Source: Clavaria fumosa
Lineage: Eukaryota; Basidiomycota; Agaricomycetes; Agaricales; Clavariaceae
DNA length: 64,000 bases
Direction of reading: 5' to 3'
NCBI GenBank assembly: GCA_951802425.1
Contig: OX637799.1
Location: 806,001-870,000, forward strand
Below, in pieces: positions 1-8,623 of this stretch. Made by a program: the position numbers and the translations under genes. Every line of letters starts with the position of its first letter. Positions within the stretch are counted from its first letter, which is position 1. The notes below the pieces were generated by a model that saw only the letters and a list, made by a program, of their open reading frames with translations, ran no database searches and was not told the origin of the DNA.

Positions 1-7
1 TCTGCAG
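1..7 (+). repeat. Probable last bases of left repeat A1
   Basis: The first seven bases, TCTGCAG, equal the end of A2 immediately before B2. In a Ngaro element A1 is a copy of A2 placed at the left end, so the window may start seven bases inside the end of A1. Seven bases is too short to be conclusive. Confidence 0.4.
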
Positions 8-134
8 CCAGAGGTGGCAGCTTAACACCTCTGGCAACTCCGACCGCTGTTCTGGTACCTCGGTTGCCCAGATCCACAGTTGCCGAGGTTGTCTGCTTCC
101 ACCTTCATATGGACAGGCCCTGCCGTGCCAGGTA

Positions 135-878
135 GTGGGCCTTCGGCTGCTCAGCCTGGCCCTCGGTTTTTCGGCTCCCATGGTTGTAACTCGTAATGCA
201 TCCGTACCTCCTGCTGACTCTGTGGTAGGGGGTGCAACCTCGGTTAGGCCCACAAACAAAGGGAAAGGGAAGGCCGGAACTAGTACCCGTCTTAACCCAT
301 TTCCAGAAACAGGCCTGGATCCGAACCAGTTAGATCTTGACCGCTTGGACTTACAACTCGGAGCCCAGTCGTCTTTGCAAGATAGCGCCCGGGCATCTGG
401 ATCACTCGGTGGATACTTCGCGGACAAGGTCATGGCTGGGACGCGCAGGGCACGGGTCCCTTCCTCTTCCCCCAAGGCCACTCAACAAGATAATCCGCCC
501 GCCCGTCCGGTGGGGAAGAAGGCTCGCTCTATTGCCGTACCACCAGCGGCCTTACCCCGAGATAGCCCGCCAGACCGACCAGCGGTAGGGATGGATCCCC
601 CCGCCACTCAGCTACCAGCTGCTTCTGGACCGGATACTTTTTCTGATAAGGCGGCGGGCTCTGCCCCAGACCTTCTACCTCCTTTCAACCTGAATCCTTC
701 GCCTCTAAGGGCCGCTCCTGGCCCTGTGGACTCTCCACCCACCGTAAGGGGTCCCTTAACCGGCTTGGGAGGCCCTTCGGCCTTGGGATCTTCTTCCACT
801 TTGCCTGGCCCTTTGGCCTTTGGACCCTCGGTCCCCAGGCCACCGCTGTCAGGTCCTGGCATGTCGGGTGTGTCCTAG
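135..878 (+). CDS. N-terminal gag-like ORF of the YR retrotransposon
   Basis: This is a Pro/Ser/Ala-rich, low-complexity reading frame at the 5' end of the element. A likely start is the ATG at 180 (MVVTRNASVPPADS). It has no recognisable domain. It overlaps the next gag frame (820-1854) by about 60 bases, and the composition continues smoothly into it. The two may therefore have been one protein now split by a frameshift, or a small leader ORF. Position and composition suit a disordered gag N terminus; the function is inferred from context only. Confidence 0.5.
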   Translation: MGLRLLSLALGFSAPMVVTRNASVPPADSVVGGATSVRPTNKGKGKAGTSTRLNPFPETGLDPNQLDLDRLDLQLGAQSSLQDSARASGSLGGYFADKVMAGTRRARVPSSSPKATQQDNPPARPVGKKARSIAVPPAALPRDSPPDRPAVGMDPPATQLPAASGPDTFSDKAAGSAPDLLPPFNLNPSPLRAAPGPVDSPPTVRGPLTGLGGPSALGSSSTLPGPLAFGPSVPRPPLSGPGMSGVS

Positions 879-2398
879 TCCATCATCATTTGGATGTTTT
901 GTGACTTTTGTCGTAGGGGATGTCCCATCGGTCTTCCCTCGAGGGTCTGGACCCTCTGTGCATAGTGTAGATGCACCTTCGTCGCCTGCCCGTGATCCCC
1001 TGTTGCCAGCTCCTGGACAGGGTGGGTGTGCATTCTCCAGGCGTTTTGTGATCCCTTTGTCTGACCCAGCCGCAGTTCGGCCGCTGGCGCCCGCGTTTGG
1101 GCTTGCTGCGAGGAGTTTGCCTGCTCCTGCTCCCCTTGCAGGCCAGGGGACGAGACCCTTGGGTTTGCCGGATCCTGGTACCACCCACTCAGCAGTCAAT
1201 CCCCTGGCAGGCCAAGGGGCACCGGTACTTTCAAAGGTACCAGGTTCGACCTTCTCCATAGACATTCTCCGTGATATTATTGCGGCCTCTGTGTCGTCTG
1301 CCTTAGAGGCAGCTGCCTCGGCAGGTCTGGTGCCCTCAAATGAGGCTAGTCAGGATGTTGATAGGCGTGCAGTTGATCCTGCAAGGCTTGACCAAGCATT
1401 CGCCTCTGCCCCTGCTTTGCAACAGCTTTCTTCTTTGCCTTTGGACCCCCCCCATGCGGTCCTCCGGAGTGCCTCAGCAGCACCCCTCACCCTTGTAGAA
1501 TCAGATGTTCAACTAGACCCAAATAAGATTGTCGAACCTCCCCTCATAATCCGCATTTTGGAGCAGGGTTGGCGTAAGCACATTCCTCTTCACTTGCTGT
1601 CGAACTCGCGTTGCCGGGCCACGTTGTTCTCTGTGGACCGTTCCATGGGCACCCTCACGGTTGGGGATTCTGGCGCATTGGAATTCAAGCAGCCTAGCCT
1701 CGATGAGTCTGGGGAGACTTCAATCTCCTTTGTGGAATTTGTGGAAGCGTGGCCCCGTCTCTGCAACATGATTAATCGCTACCTTGCCTCGCCTCTTCGC
1801 TCTGCCATTGCAAATGCCTTTCGGACCCACTTCTCTGTCATTACTTCTCGCTGACTTCGCAGAGCAATTCCGACTCTATGTGCTCTACGATATTCGCATT
1901 CGTCACAGTTGGTTACAGGACTCTGCTGGATTCTCGCCTGCCATCTTCCACTATCACGTATGGCAGGACATTGTGGATCGTGACCGGTCCACGCAGATCA
2001 CGTCCTTCCTGGCATCGTTTAATGCCGGGCAGATCCCGCGGCCCTTTCGGGCTCAGGTGGGGGGCGCCCCTCCCGCAAATAGTGGGCGCAGACAGCCGCG
2101 AAGTGGGGCGGGAAGTGGGGCGGGCATCGGACACGGGCCCCGTGCAGGCCCTCCAAGGGGTCGATGCTTCGTCTGCCTCGCAACCTCACATTATGGGAAG
2201 GACTGCCCCTCATCGGGAAATGGTTTCCTGTCCAAGGGTGAGGATGGAAACTGGCGTGCCCCTGCTACATTCAAAGCCGGTATCTGCTTCCGCTTCAACG
2301 GCTCGCGTGGATGCTCTGTCAGCACCTGCCCTTTCGCCCATGCCTGCTCACTCTGTGGGTCAGGTGAACACAGCGGCCAGTCCCATCCTCAGGCCTGA
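820..2398 (+). pseudogene. gag: gag of the YR retrotransposon, frameshifted
   Basis: The first frame runs 820-1854 and the second 1784-2398. The protein is Pro/Ser-rich at the start, then has a folded part ending in WPRLCNMINRYLASPLR. The second frame continues with LYVLYDIRIRHSWLQD and WQDIVDRDRSTQITSF. It ends in a CCHC zinc knuckle (CFVCLATSHYGKDC) and a second Cys/His cluster (CFRFNGSRGCSVSTCPFAHAC). Gag binds the element RNA and forms the particle; the knuckle contacts RNA. The join between frames falls near 1830-1845, where the first frame stops just after HFSVITSR. This is either an inactivating indel or, less likely, programmed frameshifting. Confidence 0.65.
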
Positions 2399-4133
2399 AT
2401 TTTTGCCCATCGTTACTCCTTTGCATTGGGAGGAATGGCACCGCCTACTGCTCTCCACAAAAAACTCTGAGAAATTTACCGATGTTGTTGAAGGCCTTAA
2501 GTTCGGCTTCCGTATTGGTACATCTTCCATTCTTCATTGTACCTACTCCCCTCCGAACCATAAATCTGCACTCGAAAACCACTCTATCATTGATGATCAC
2601 ATTGCCAATGAGCTCCGCTTAGGACGGTACTCTGGCCCTTTCTCGTGCATGAATCTCTCGAATATACTAGGACACTTCCGCACAGCTCCTCTTGGAGTAG
2701 TCTTTGACTGCTCATCTGGGAAGGCCCGGGTCATCAACGACCACTCATTCCCCCGTGACAACCCCTCCATTCCCTCGACAAACTCTGCCATCGACGCGTC
2801 CCTGTTCCAGTGTGACTGGGGAAGCTGGGTGGACTGCTTCCTTGCAGTTCTGAATGCACCTCTTGGTACAGAAGTCGCCGTGTTTGACGTCGACTCCGCT
2901 CACCGCCGCATGCCTACTTCCCCCACTGATCGCCCCCATGTATGCGTCGCTTGGAATGGTTCGTTTTACATTGATCACTGCTGTTGTTTCGGTTGCACGA
3001 GCTCAAGTGGAATTTTCGGCCGGGTAGCTGACGCTATAGTAGCAATCTACCTTGCCCTCGGGGTGGACAAGATTATAAAGTGGGCAGATGATTTCCTCTT
3101 TTGGCGGTTTCCAGTCCCAAGGGTGGCTCCGACGCTCGAAGCGGCCGGTTCCCAAACGCCCGCTGGTGCTTCCAAGGTGCTCGTTTCCCAAGCGGCCTCC
3201 GCCACTTTGTCCCTGGCCCCTGGTTTTGCTTATGATGAATCCTTGATCCGTTCTGTCGCCTCCACGTTGGGATGGCCATGGTCAGCAAAGCCCGGGAAAT
3301 GCATGCCATTTGCCTCTTTGTTCAAGTACCTTGGGTTTGTCTGGAATATCATTGACAAATCTGTCTGCTTGCCAGAGTCGAAACGCCTTAAATTCCTTAA
3401 GAAAGTCACCGACTGCCTCAGCAGCGGCTCTATCACTAGGAAAGATATGGAATCCTTGCTCGGCTCTTTGAACCACTGCGCTGTTGCCATCAGGTTCAGC
3501 AGGACTCGGCTGCCGTCTCTTTACCGCTTCCTTGGCAAGTTCAACAACTACTCGTCACTCTTCGTAAAACTCCACCCCTCTCGTGATGCGATGGATGACC
3601 TTGCGTGGTGGGAAACTACTCTAGCTCGCCCATGGTGCGGGATGCGCATAACGCCTGTGCCACTGCTTAGTAATGAAGTCATCCATGTGGATGCCTCTGA
3701 CTGGGGGCTCGGGCTCGTTATCAATGAACGTTGGGGATCCTGGAAACTCATGCCCTCCTGGAAATCGAGTGAACGCAGCATAGGCTGGGCTGAGATGGTG
3801 GCGGTCGAACTAGCAGCGGGAATGCTGGTCAAGCTCCGCCGTGCGAACGTGGGATTCACCATTCGGTCCGATAATGCTGGCGTTGTGGGTGCTTTCAAAG
3901 CTGGCCATGCAAGAAACAGCCTCCAGAACAGCTCCCTGCGACGAACACTCATGCTCATTCATGACTTCCGCATTCATCTTTCATTCTCGTGGATCGCGTC
4001 AGAGGAGAACTTGGCGGACTTGCCCTCGCGCGGGTCGCCCCTCGCATGGGACTTGCTGCTGCCATTAGCCCCAGTGCCCTCCGCCCTCCGTGACTTCGTA
4101 TCTCCTGTTAGTTCCCCTCTCGACCTCTATTAA
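1878..4133 (+). CDS. pol: Reverse transcriptase-RNase H of the YR retrotransposon
   Basis: The true RT starts near 2390; the upstream part of this frame overlaps gag. Visible RT blocks are ARVINDHSFPRDNPSIPSTN, then EVAVFDVDSAHRRMP, then the catalytic WADDFLFWRF, a variant of the YxDD box seen in this clade. The RNase H part follows: VIHVDASDWGLGLVI carries the first Asp, then EMVAVELAAGML, RSDNAGVVGAFKAGHARN and a final NLADLPSR block. It copies element RNA into DNA and degrades the RNA strand. The frame is open from start to stop. It is followed by a 238-bp spacer before the recombinase. Confidence 0.85.
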   Translation: MCSTIFAFVTVGYRTLLDSRLPSSTITYGRTLWIVTGPRRSRPSWHRLMPGRSRGPFGLRWGAPLPQIVGADSREVGREVGRASDTGPVQALQGVDASSASQPHIMGRTAPHREMVSCPRVRMETGVPLLHSKPVSASASTARVDALSAPALSPMPAHSVGQVNTAASPILRPEFLPIVTPLHWEEWHRLLLSTKNSEKFTDVVEGLKFGFRIGTSSILHCTYSPPNHKSALENHSIIDDHIANELRLGRYSGPFSCMNLSNILGHFRTAPLGVVFDCSSGKARVINDHSFPRDNPSIPSTNSAIDASLFQCDWGSWVDCFLAVLNAPLGTEVAVFDVDSAHRRMPTSPTDRPHVCVAWNGSFYIDHCCCFGCTSSSGIFGRVADAIVAIYLALGVDKIIKWADDFLFWRFPVPRVAPTLEAAGSQTPAGASKVLVSQAASATLSLAPGFAYDESLIRSVASTLGWPWSAKPGKCMPFASLFKYLGFVWNIIDKSVCLPESKRLKFLKKVTDCLSSGSITRKDMESLLGSLNHCAVAIRFSRTRLPSLYRFLGKFNNYSSLFVKLHPSRDAMDDLAWWETTLARPWCGMRITPVPLLSNEVIHVDASDWGLGLVINERWGSWKLMPSWKSSERSIGWAEMVAVELAAGMLVKLRRANVGFTIRSDNAGVVGAFKAGHARNSLQNSSLRRTLMLIHDFRIHLSFSWIASEENLADLPSRGSPLAWDLLLPLAPVPSALRDFVSPVSSPLDLY

Positions 4134-4164
4134 TGATGCCCTGTCGTGTTTTCAACCTGTCTTC

Positions 4165-4236
4165 GTAGTTAGTCTCCATGTTGAGCTAAGGCCTGGACTC
4201 GTAGTTAGTCTCCATGTTGAGCTAAGGCCTGGACTC
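4165..4236 (+). repeat. 36-bp direct duplication in the RT-recombinase spacer
   Basis: Two identical, abutting 36-base units (4165-4200 and 4201-4236), each starting GTAGTTAGTCTCCATGTTGA. They lie in the untranslated spacer between the RT stop and the recombinase start. This looks like a simple slippage duplication. Confidence 0.9.
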
Positions 4237-4371
4237 CCATTGGATGTATATCTTCCTTCAGTGTACCCTCACTCGTCTGCATCCTTCTCTTGATTATAAT
4301 TCAGGAGCCTCGAGCAGGCAGCTGAGGCTGACAACCGCAAAACTTTCTGCGTTTCTGTCTTAAGTTTTTCC

Positions 4372-5409
4372 ATGTCTCATGCACACTCCGACCTCATCTC
4401 CACAGCCATAACGGCTGCCTGGGCACCCTCCACTCGTGCCTTGTACAACCGGGGTATCGCTCGCTTCACCTCTTGGTGCTCCTCCTCAGGGATTGCCCTG
4501 TCACTCCCCGTGCCAGAATTTACCCTGTGCGCCTTCGCTGCATCATCCTTAGGTGTGCGGTCAGCTTCCGCTGTTCGCAATGACCTCGCAGGCATTCGGG
4601 CCTGGCATATTTTACATGGACTGTCATACTGTGGGGGAGAAATGCTCGTATATGTCCTCAGGGGAGTGAACAACCTTGCGCCTACCATTTCGCAGAGGGC
4701 CCCTCGTCCTGCAATCCGTCAAGCACATATAATTGCGCTCCGCAACCACCTCAACTACTCCGATGGGATGGACGCAGCAATCCTAGCGATGGCCTCTTGT
4801 GCATTCTGGGGCCAAGCCCGACTGGGCGAACTGCTACCTAACCGCTCAACCCTTCCCGCCCCACTTGTCCCTTCAGTCCGGAACCTGTCCGGACCTTCGT
4901 CGTCCCTTGGTTCAAGGACTCTCCACCTCCCTTGGACGAAGATGCTCAGGTCCAGAGGCGTGGATATCGCGATTTGCCGCCAACATGGGCTATCGGACCC
5001 CATTGCCGCCCTCGAAAACCACCTCAGTGTCAATGGCTTGTTGCAAGAGTTGGATCTTCCTCTTGCGTGCTATCGCCTTTCATCTGGACAGTTTGCAGTA
5101 CTCTCTGGGTCCGCCTTCCTCAGACGCTGTAATGTAATCTTCGAACACCTGGGTCTCGGGCATTTTTCTGGTCACTGCTTTCGCATAGGTGGGACTACGG
5201 AACTTCTGCTGCGTGGCGTGCACCCTGACGTGGTACGTGTCATGGGGCGCTGGGACTCGGACAGCTTCCTGCGTTACTGGAGGAATGCGCCTGAGATTGC
5301 GGCCTTACATGTCGAACTAATCAATGAAGAGTCTCGGTTTGGGCGCTGTTCCGGGGTCGCGGCTCCGCTCGCTGTGGGGGGCTCCCCCGCCCCGGCACAA
5401 CCCAGTTAG
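4372..5409 (+). CDS. Tyrosine recombinase of the Ngaro-type element
   Basis: This 345-residue protein has the phage-integrase fold. An N-terminal SAM-like core-binding region (TAAWAPSTRALYNRGIARFT) is followed by the catalytic domain. The first catalytic Arg lies in GQARLGELLP. The His-x-x-Arg box is GHCFRIGGTTELLLRGVHP. The nucleophile Tyr is in GRWDSDSFLRYWR. It would cut and rejoin circular element DNA at the A/B repeat junctions and at the target. The frame is intact. Its 3' end overlaps the start of repeat B1, the normal place in this family. A second, decayed recombinase tail with the same AALHVE segment is found near 7500-7650. Confidence 0.88.
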   Translation: MSHAHSDLISTAITAAWAPSTRALYNRGIARFTSWCSSSGIALSLPVPEFTLCAFAASSLGVRSASAVRNDLAGIRAWHILHGLSYCGGEMLVYVLRGVNNLAPTISQRAPRPAIRQAHIIALRNHLNYSDGMDAAILAMASCAFWGQARLGELLPNRSTLPAPLVPSVRNLSGPSSSLGSRTLHLPWTKMLRSRGVDIAICRQHGLSDPIAALENHLSVNGLLQELDLPLACYRLSSGQFAVLSGSAFLRRCNVIFEHLGLGHFSGHCFRIGGTTELLLRGVHPDVVRVMGRWDSDSFLRYWRNAPEIAALHVELINEESRFGRCSGVAAPLAVGGSPAPAQPS

Positions 5410-5866
5410 GAGGTCACACCCTTCTGGTTGACCGCCTTACTCCCCCAGAACTCAGACTCAGTCACCCTCTATTTATTAATGATAATTTACAACCCCTTCT
5501 CTTTCCTCTGCCCCATGAGGCGTGAAGTGTGAGATGACCGATCTCAGCCCGGAACGAGCTCGAGATCGACATCTCAAACCAAGCCGGATTTGTAACTCCG
5601 AACATCCCGGCGCCTCTTTCCCTCTACCACCTCCATCTCCATATTGTAGAACCCTTCGTAGCTTCCTCCTCAGTTTTTGTACCCTCCCTCCTCTCCCTCG
5701 ATTGAGTCTGCAGGGGCTCCCCCGCCCCGGCACAACCCAGTTAGGAGGTCACACCCTTCTGGTTGACCGCCTTACTCCCCCAGAACTCAGACTCAGTCAC
5801 CCTCTATTTATTAATGATAATTTACAACCCCTTCTCTTTCCTCTGCCCCATGAGGCGTGAAGTGTG
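5378..5866 (+). repeat. Split direct repeat B1-A2-B2 of the Ngaro-type element
   Basis: B1 is 5378-5531 (154 bp) and B2 is 5713-5866, an apparently identical copy offset by 335 bp. Between them lies A2 (5532-5712), whose left partner A1 should sit upstream of gag. B1 begins within the recombinase C-terminal codons. This arrangement is what the recombinase acts on to form and integrate circular DNA. Confidence 0.85.
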
Positions 5867-7582
5867 TTGTCGGCCTCCACCTTGGTTTCGCCATACCCTG
5901 CCATACTGTGTATCGGATCCTTGGCTCTTCAGCCTGGTCCCTGCCTGGGCCTCCTGCTTTGACGACCTTTGCGCTGTCAAGTCCTGGTATGCCGAGAAGT
6001 ATCCTTCCTCACCAGATTGGTGGTTTTTCTACCCCTTTCGGTGCACTGCCAGCCCGGTGCTCCTGCCACTGCGTCTGTTGTTCTGTAACCTCAGTTAACT
6101 GAATTCGCGGCTCGAGCTGCTCCCAGACTTATCCTGGGTTCAGCTTCCGCCTTTATACGGTTAGTTTTTATTAGTCAGACTGTCAGCTAGTCGATATATG
6201 CTGCTGGGGAATTCCGATGATACACACCCTGTTGTTCTGATGGTGAGGAAAAGAATAATCGGTGAACAACTCATCAAACAATTTTCCTTGAGCTGCCCCC
6301 TGGGTTCAGCTTCCGCCTTTATGCGGTGACTTTTCTTAGTTACAGATATAGGCAGACTATCAGCTAGTCGTGATATGCTGCTGAGGAATTCCGACAATAT
6401 GCACTCTGTTCTGAATAATCGGTGTATGGCTCAACGAACAACTTTCCTAGTTCCCAACATTCTACATATCGGACACCATTATGGAGTTGCTTAACACTTT
6501 GGAGTAGCCCTTGTCACTCCTTCTCATTGTCATGCTCAGGCTCATTGTCACTCTTATAATTCTAATGCTCTCTGTGTGATTTGGTCTATCTCGATCTCAT
6601 AATCCAGTTGTGACGTCTCACTCCCAATCATTCAGCAAACTTGTCATATGAATTCTTGGGCACCTTTTCAGGGCATCACACAGGTGCTGTGGATGCGAGG
6701 TCTCCCTGATGTTCTTGGAAAGTCGGAAAATTCTATGGAAAACTTTGTGGGCTGTGGCCTATCTCACGCCTGCGAATTCTGTGTGATACCTCCATACATC
6801 CCCCTAGCAGGGCGAACTCGACTCTTGAGCCAGGGAAATTAGTGCATGTATAAGGCTGTTTGGGAGTTACATTGGTATGGGACACTACAATGCTGTCGTG
6901 CAAGTCATAGAGAACCTTGCCTGAATCACCATACATACCCTACCAATATTATCATACAACTCAGTCTCTTTGCTAACAATAGTAACATCCTAATCATTGC
7001 CAAGGTATCTGATCTTGATTTGCCGAGGTATCTGTTCTTGATGAGGCAACCACAGCTGAAAGAATATTTTCTCTGTTGACCGTGGCATGTCTCATCAACC
7101 CTGGCCATCTCACAAACTAAAGTGAAATGTTTCGGTATTCGGCTGCTTGAGGTGACCCCAAATGTAAATGAGTCCATTGAAGGGTTTTGATGAACTCTTC
7201 TCACTAACATAACCGCCATGTATGTGGTCCGACTCTATCATGGTCCCAATGGTCTGGAGTGTACCATGACAATGTTCACAGTTTCACCCAAGTCCTAAAA
7301 TGGGCCGTCGAACACCTCAATTACATTTCAACAATCTCTGAGTTCTCCAGCACCCTGTCCATTAACATGTCGGTTGCGGCGAACACCATGGGTGCTGTGC
7401 AGGCAGCCTAGTGCTGCCAAGTAAAAGCACCTCTGCCTTCATGCTGGGCACTGACGCTGGTCGTCTGACAGCCTTTTGTGATACTGGCGTAGTGTCTCGG
7501 ACATCGCAGCTCTCCATGTCGAAATGATGGATAATGAACCACTGTCTGGGCGCCGTTCCGGGGTCGCGGGGGTGCCCGCTGC
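5867..7582 (+). pseudogene. Remnant of a second, related YR retrotransposon
   Basis: Directly after B2, the bases GTTGTCGGCCTCCACCTT and the following ~80 bp match 87-180 of the first element (GTTGTCTGCTTCCACCTT, then similar GGCTCTTCAGCCTGG text). This is the 5' internal part of a related element, and the first element appears nested in it. Coding parts between are gone or unrecognisable. Near 7480-7640 a recombinase C-terminal tail reappears (IAALHVEMMDNEPLSGRRSG), with stops upstream. The 166-bp direct repeat at 6133-6464 lies inside. No gene is supported in this stretch. Confidence 0.6.
6133..6464 (+). repeat. Diverged 166-bp direct repeat
   Basis: CCTGGGTTCAGCTTCCGCCT occurs at 6133 and again at 6299. 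The text after each copy stays alignable (GCAGACTATCAGCTAGTCG-type and GCTGCTG(A/G)GGAATTCCGA) for over 100 bp, with substitutions and small indels. It is an old tandem duplication inside the second element remnant. Confidence 0.6.
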
Positions 7583-8427
7583 GGGTGGCTCCCCCTCCGG
7601 CACACCACAGATAGGAGTTCGCAAGATGCGGATGCCTCTCTCCCCCGAAATGTAGACACAATCAGTTCCTATTGTCTTAACAGTCCTTATTACATCCTAC
7701 TCCCACAATCCTACAACTGGCGGGAAGGATGAGATGCACGGACTCGAAACAGAAAGAAAGAGTCCGACATCTCGGACAAAGCCAAACAAACTCGAACATA
7801 ATCATTCCACACTTCCTCTCTCTCTTACCACTACCATTCCTGTAACTCAGTAGTGCGATGCAATACTCCTCACTCTTAATTCGAACCCTCCCTCCTCTCC
7901 CTTTGAGTTTGATTGTGTCTTTGTCGTTGGGTGGCTCCCCCTCCGGCACACCACAGATAGGAGTTCGCAAGATGCGGATGCCTCTCTCCCCCGAAATGTA
8001 GACACAATCAGTTCCTATTGTCTTAACAGTCCTTATTACATCCTACTCCCACAATCCTACAACTGGCGGGAAGGATGAGATGCACGGACTCGAAACAGAA
8101 AGAAAGAGTCCGACATCTCGGACAAAGCCAAACAAACTCGAACATAATCATTCCACACTTCCTCTCTCTCTTACCACTACCATTCCTGTAACTCAGTAGT
8201 GCGATGCAATACTCCTCACTCTTAATTCGAACCCTCCCTCCTCTCCCTTTGAGTTTGATTGTGTCTTTGTCGTTGGGTGGCTCCCCCTCCGGCACACCAC
8301 AGATAGGAGTTCGCAAGATGCGGATGCCTCTCTCCCCCGAAATGTAGACACAATCAGTTCCTATTGTCTTAACAGTCCTTATTACATCCTACTCCCACAA
8401 TCCTACAACTGGCGGGAAGGATGAGAT
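7583..8427 (+). repeat. B-A-B-A-B terminal array of the second YR element
   Basis: A 153-bp B-type unit starting GGGTGGCTCCCCCTCCGGCA occurs at 7583-7735, 7929-8081 and 8275-8427. The offset is exactly 346 bp each time. Between the copies lies a 193-bp A-type unit (7736-7928 and 8082-8274). The repeats appear identical. A normal Ngaro end is B1-A2-B2; here one extra A-B period has been added. B1 starts inside the decayed recombinase tail, as in the first element. Confidence 0.85.
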
Positions 8428-8623
8428 TGATATCTGCTGGATTGTTGTGGGGGTAAAGCCTATTACCTAAAGTCAAAAGAAAGGTCTTGTACGCCGAGCG
8501 AGCTTCAGTCAATAGGAATTGTCACATGTCACATGTCACGATCACGGGACCCTAACCCAGAAACGCGTGACATGCTTGACTCTTAAACAGTGTGCACACC
8601 TCTGCCACACACAACTAGAGCAG

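Larger units (their letters stand above)
1..5866 (+). mobile_element. Ngaro/DIRS-type tyrosine-recombinase retrotransposon, nearly complete
   Basis: The unit carries, in order, a gag region, a reverse transcriptase-RNase H, a tyrosine recombinase and a 3' split direct repeat (B1-A2-B2 at 5378-5866). RT plus a tyrosine recombinase, without an integrase, defines the DIRS superfamily; split direct repeats of the A1...B1-A2-B2 kind are the Ngaro arrangement. The window opens with TCTGCAG, the same bases that end A2 just before B2 (5707-5712), so the left copy A1 probably lies just outside the window. Such elements integrate through a circular DNA made by the recombinase and leave no target duplication. 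RT and recombinase frames are open; gag has frameshifts, so this copy is probably not autonomous. Confidence 0.85.

Noticed and set aside
4090..4293. Small ORF between RT and recombinase
   Set aside because: Its length comes from the 36-bp duplication being a multiple of three; no family resemblance.
7677..8316. Two identical 97-codon minus-strand frames
   Set aside because: They are only the reverse strand of the 346-bp repeat array and have no protein-like features.
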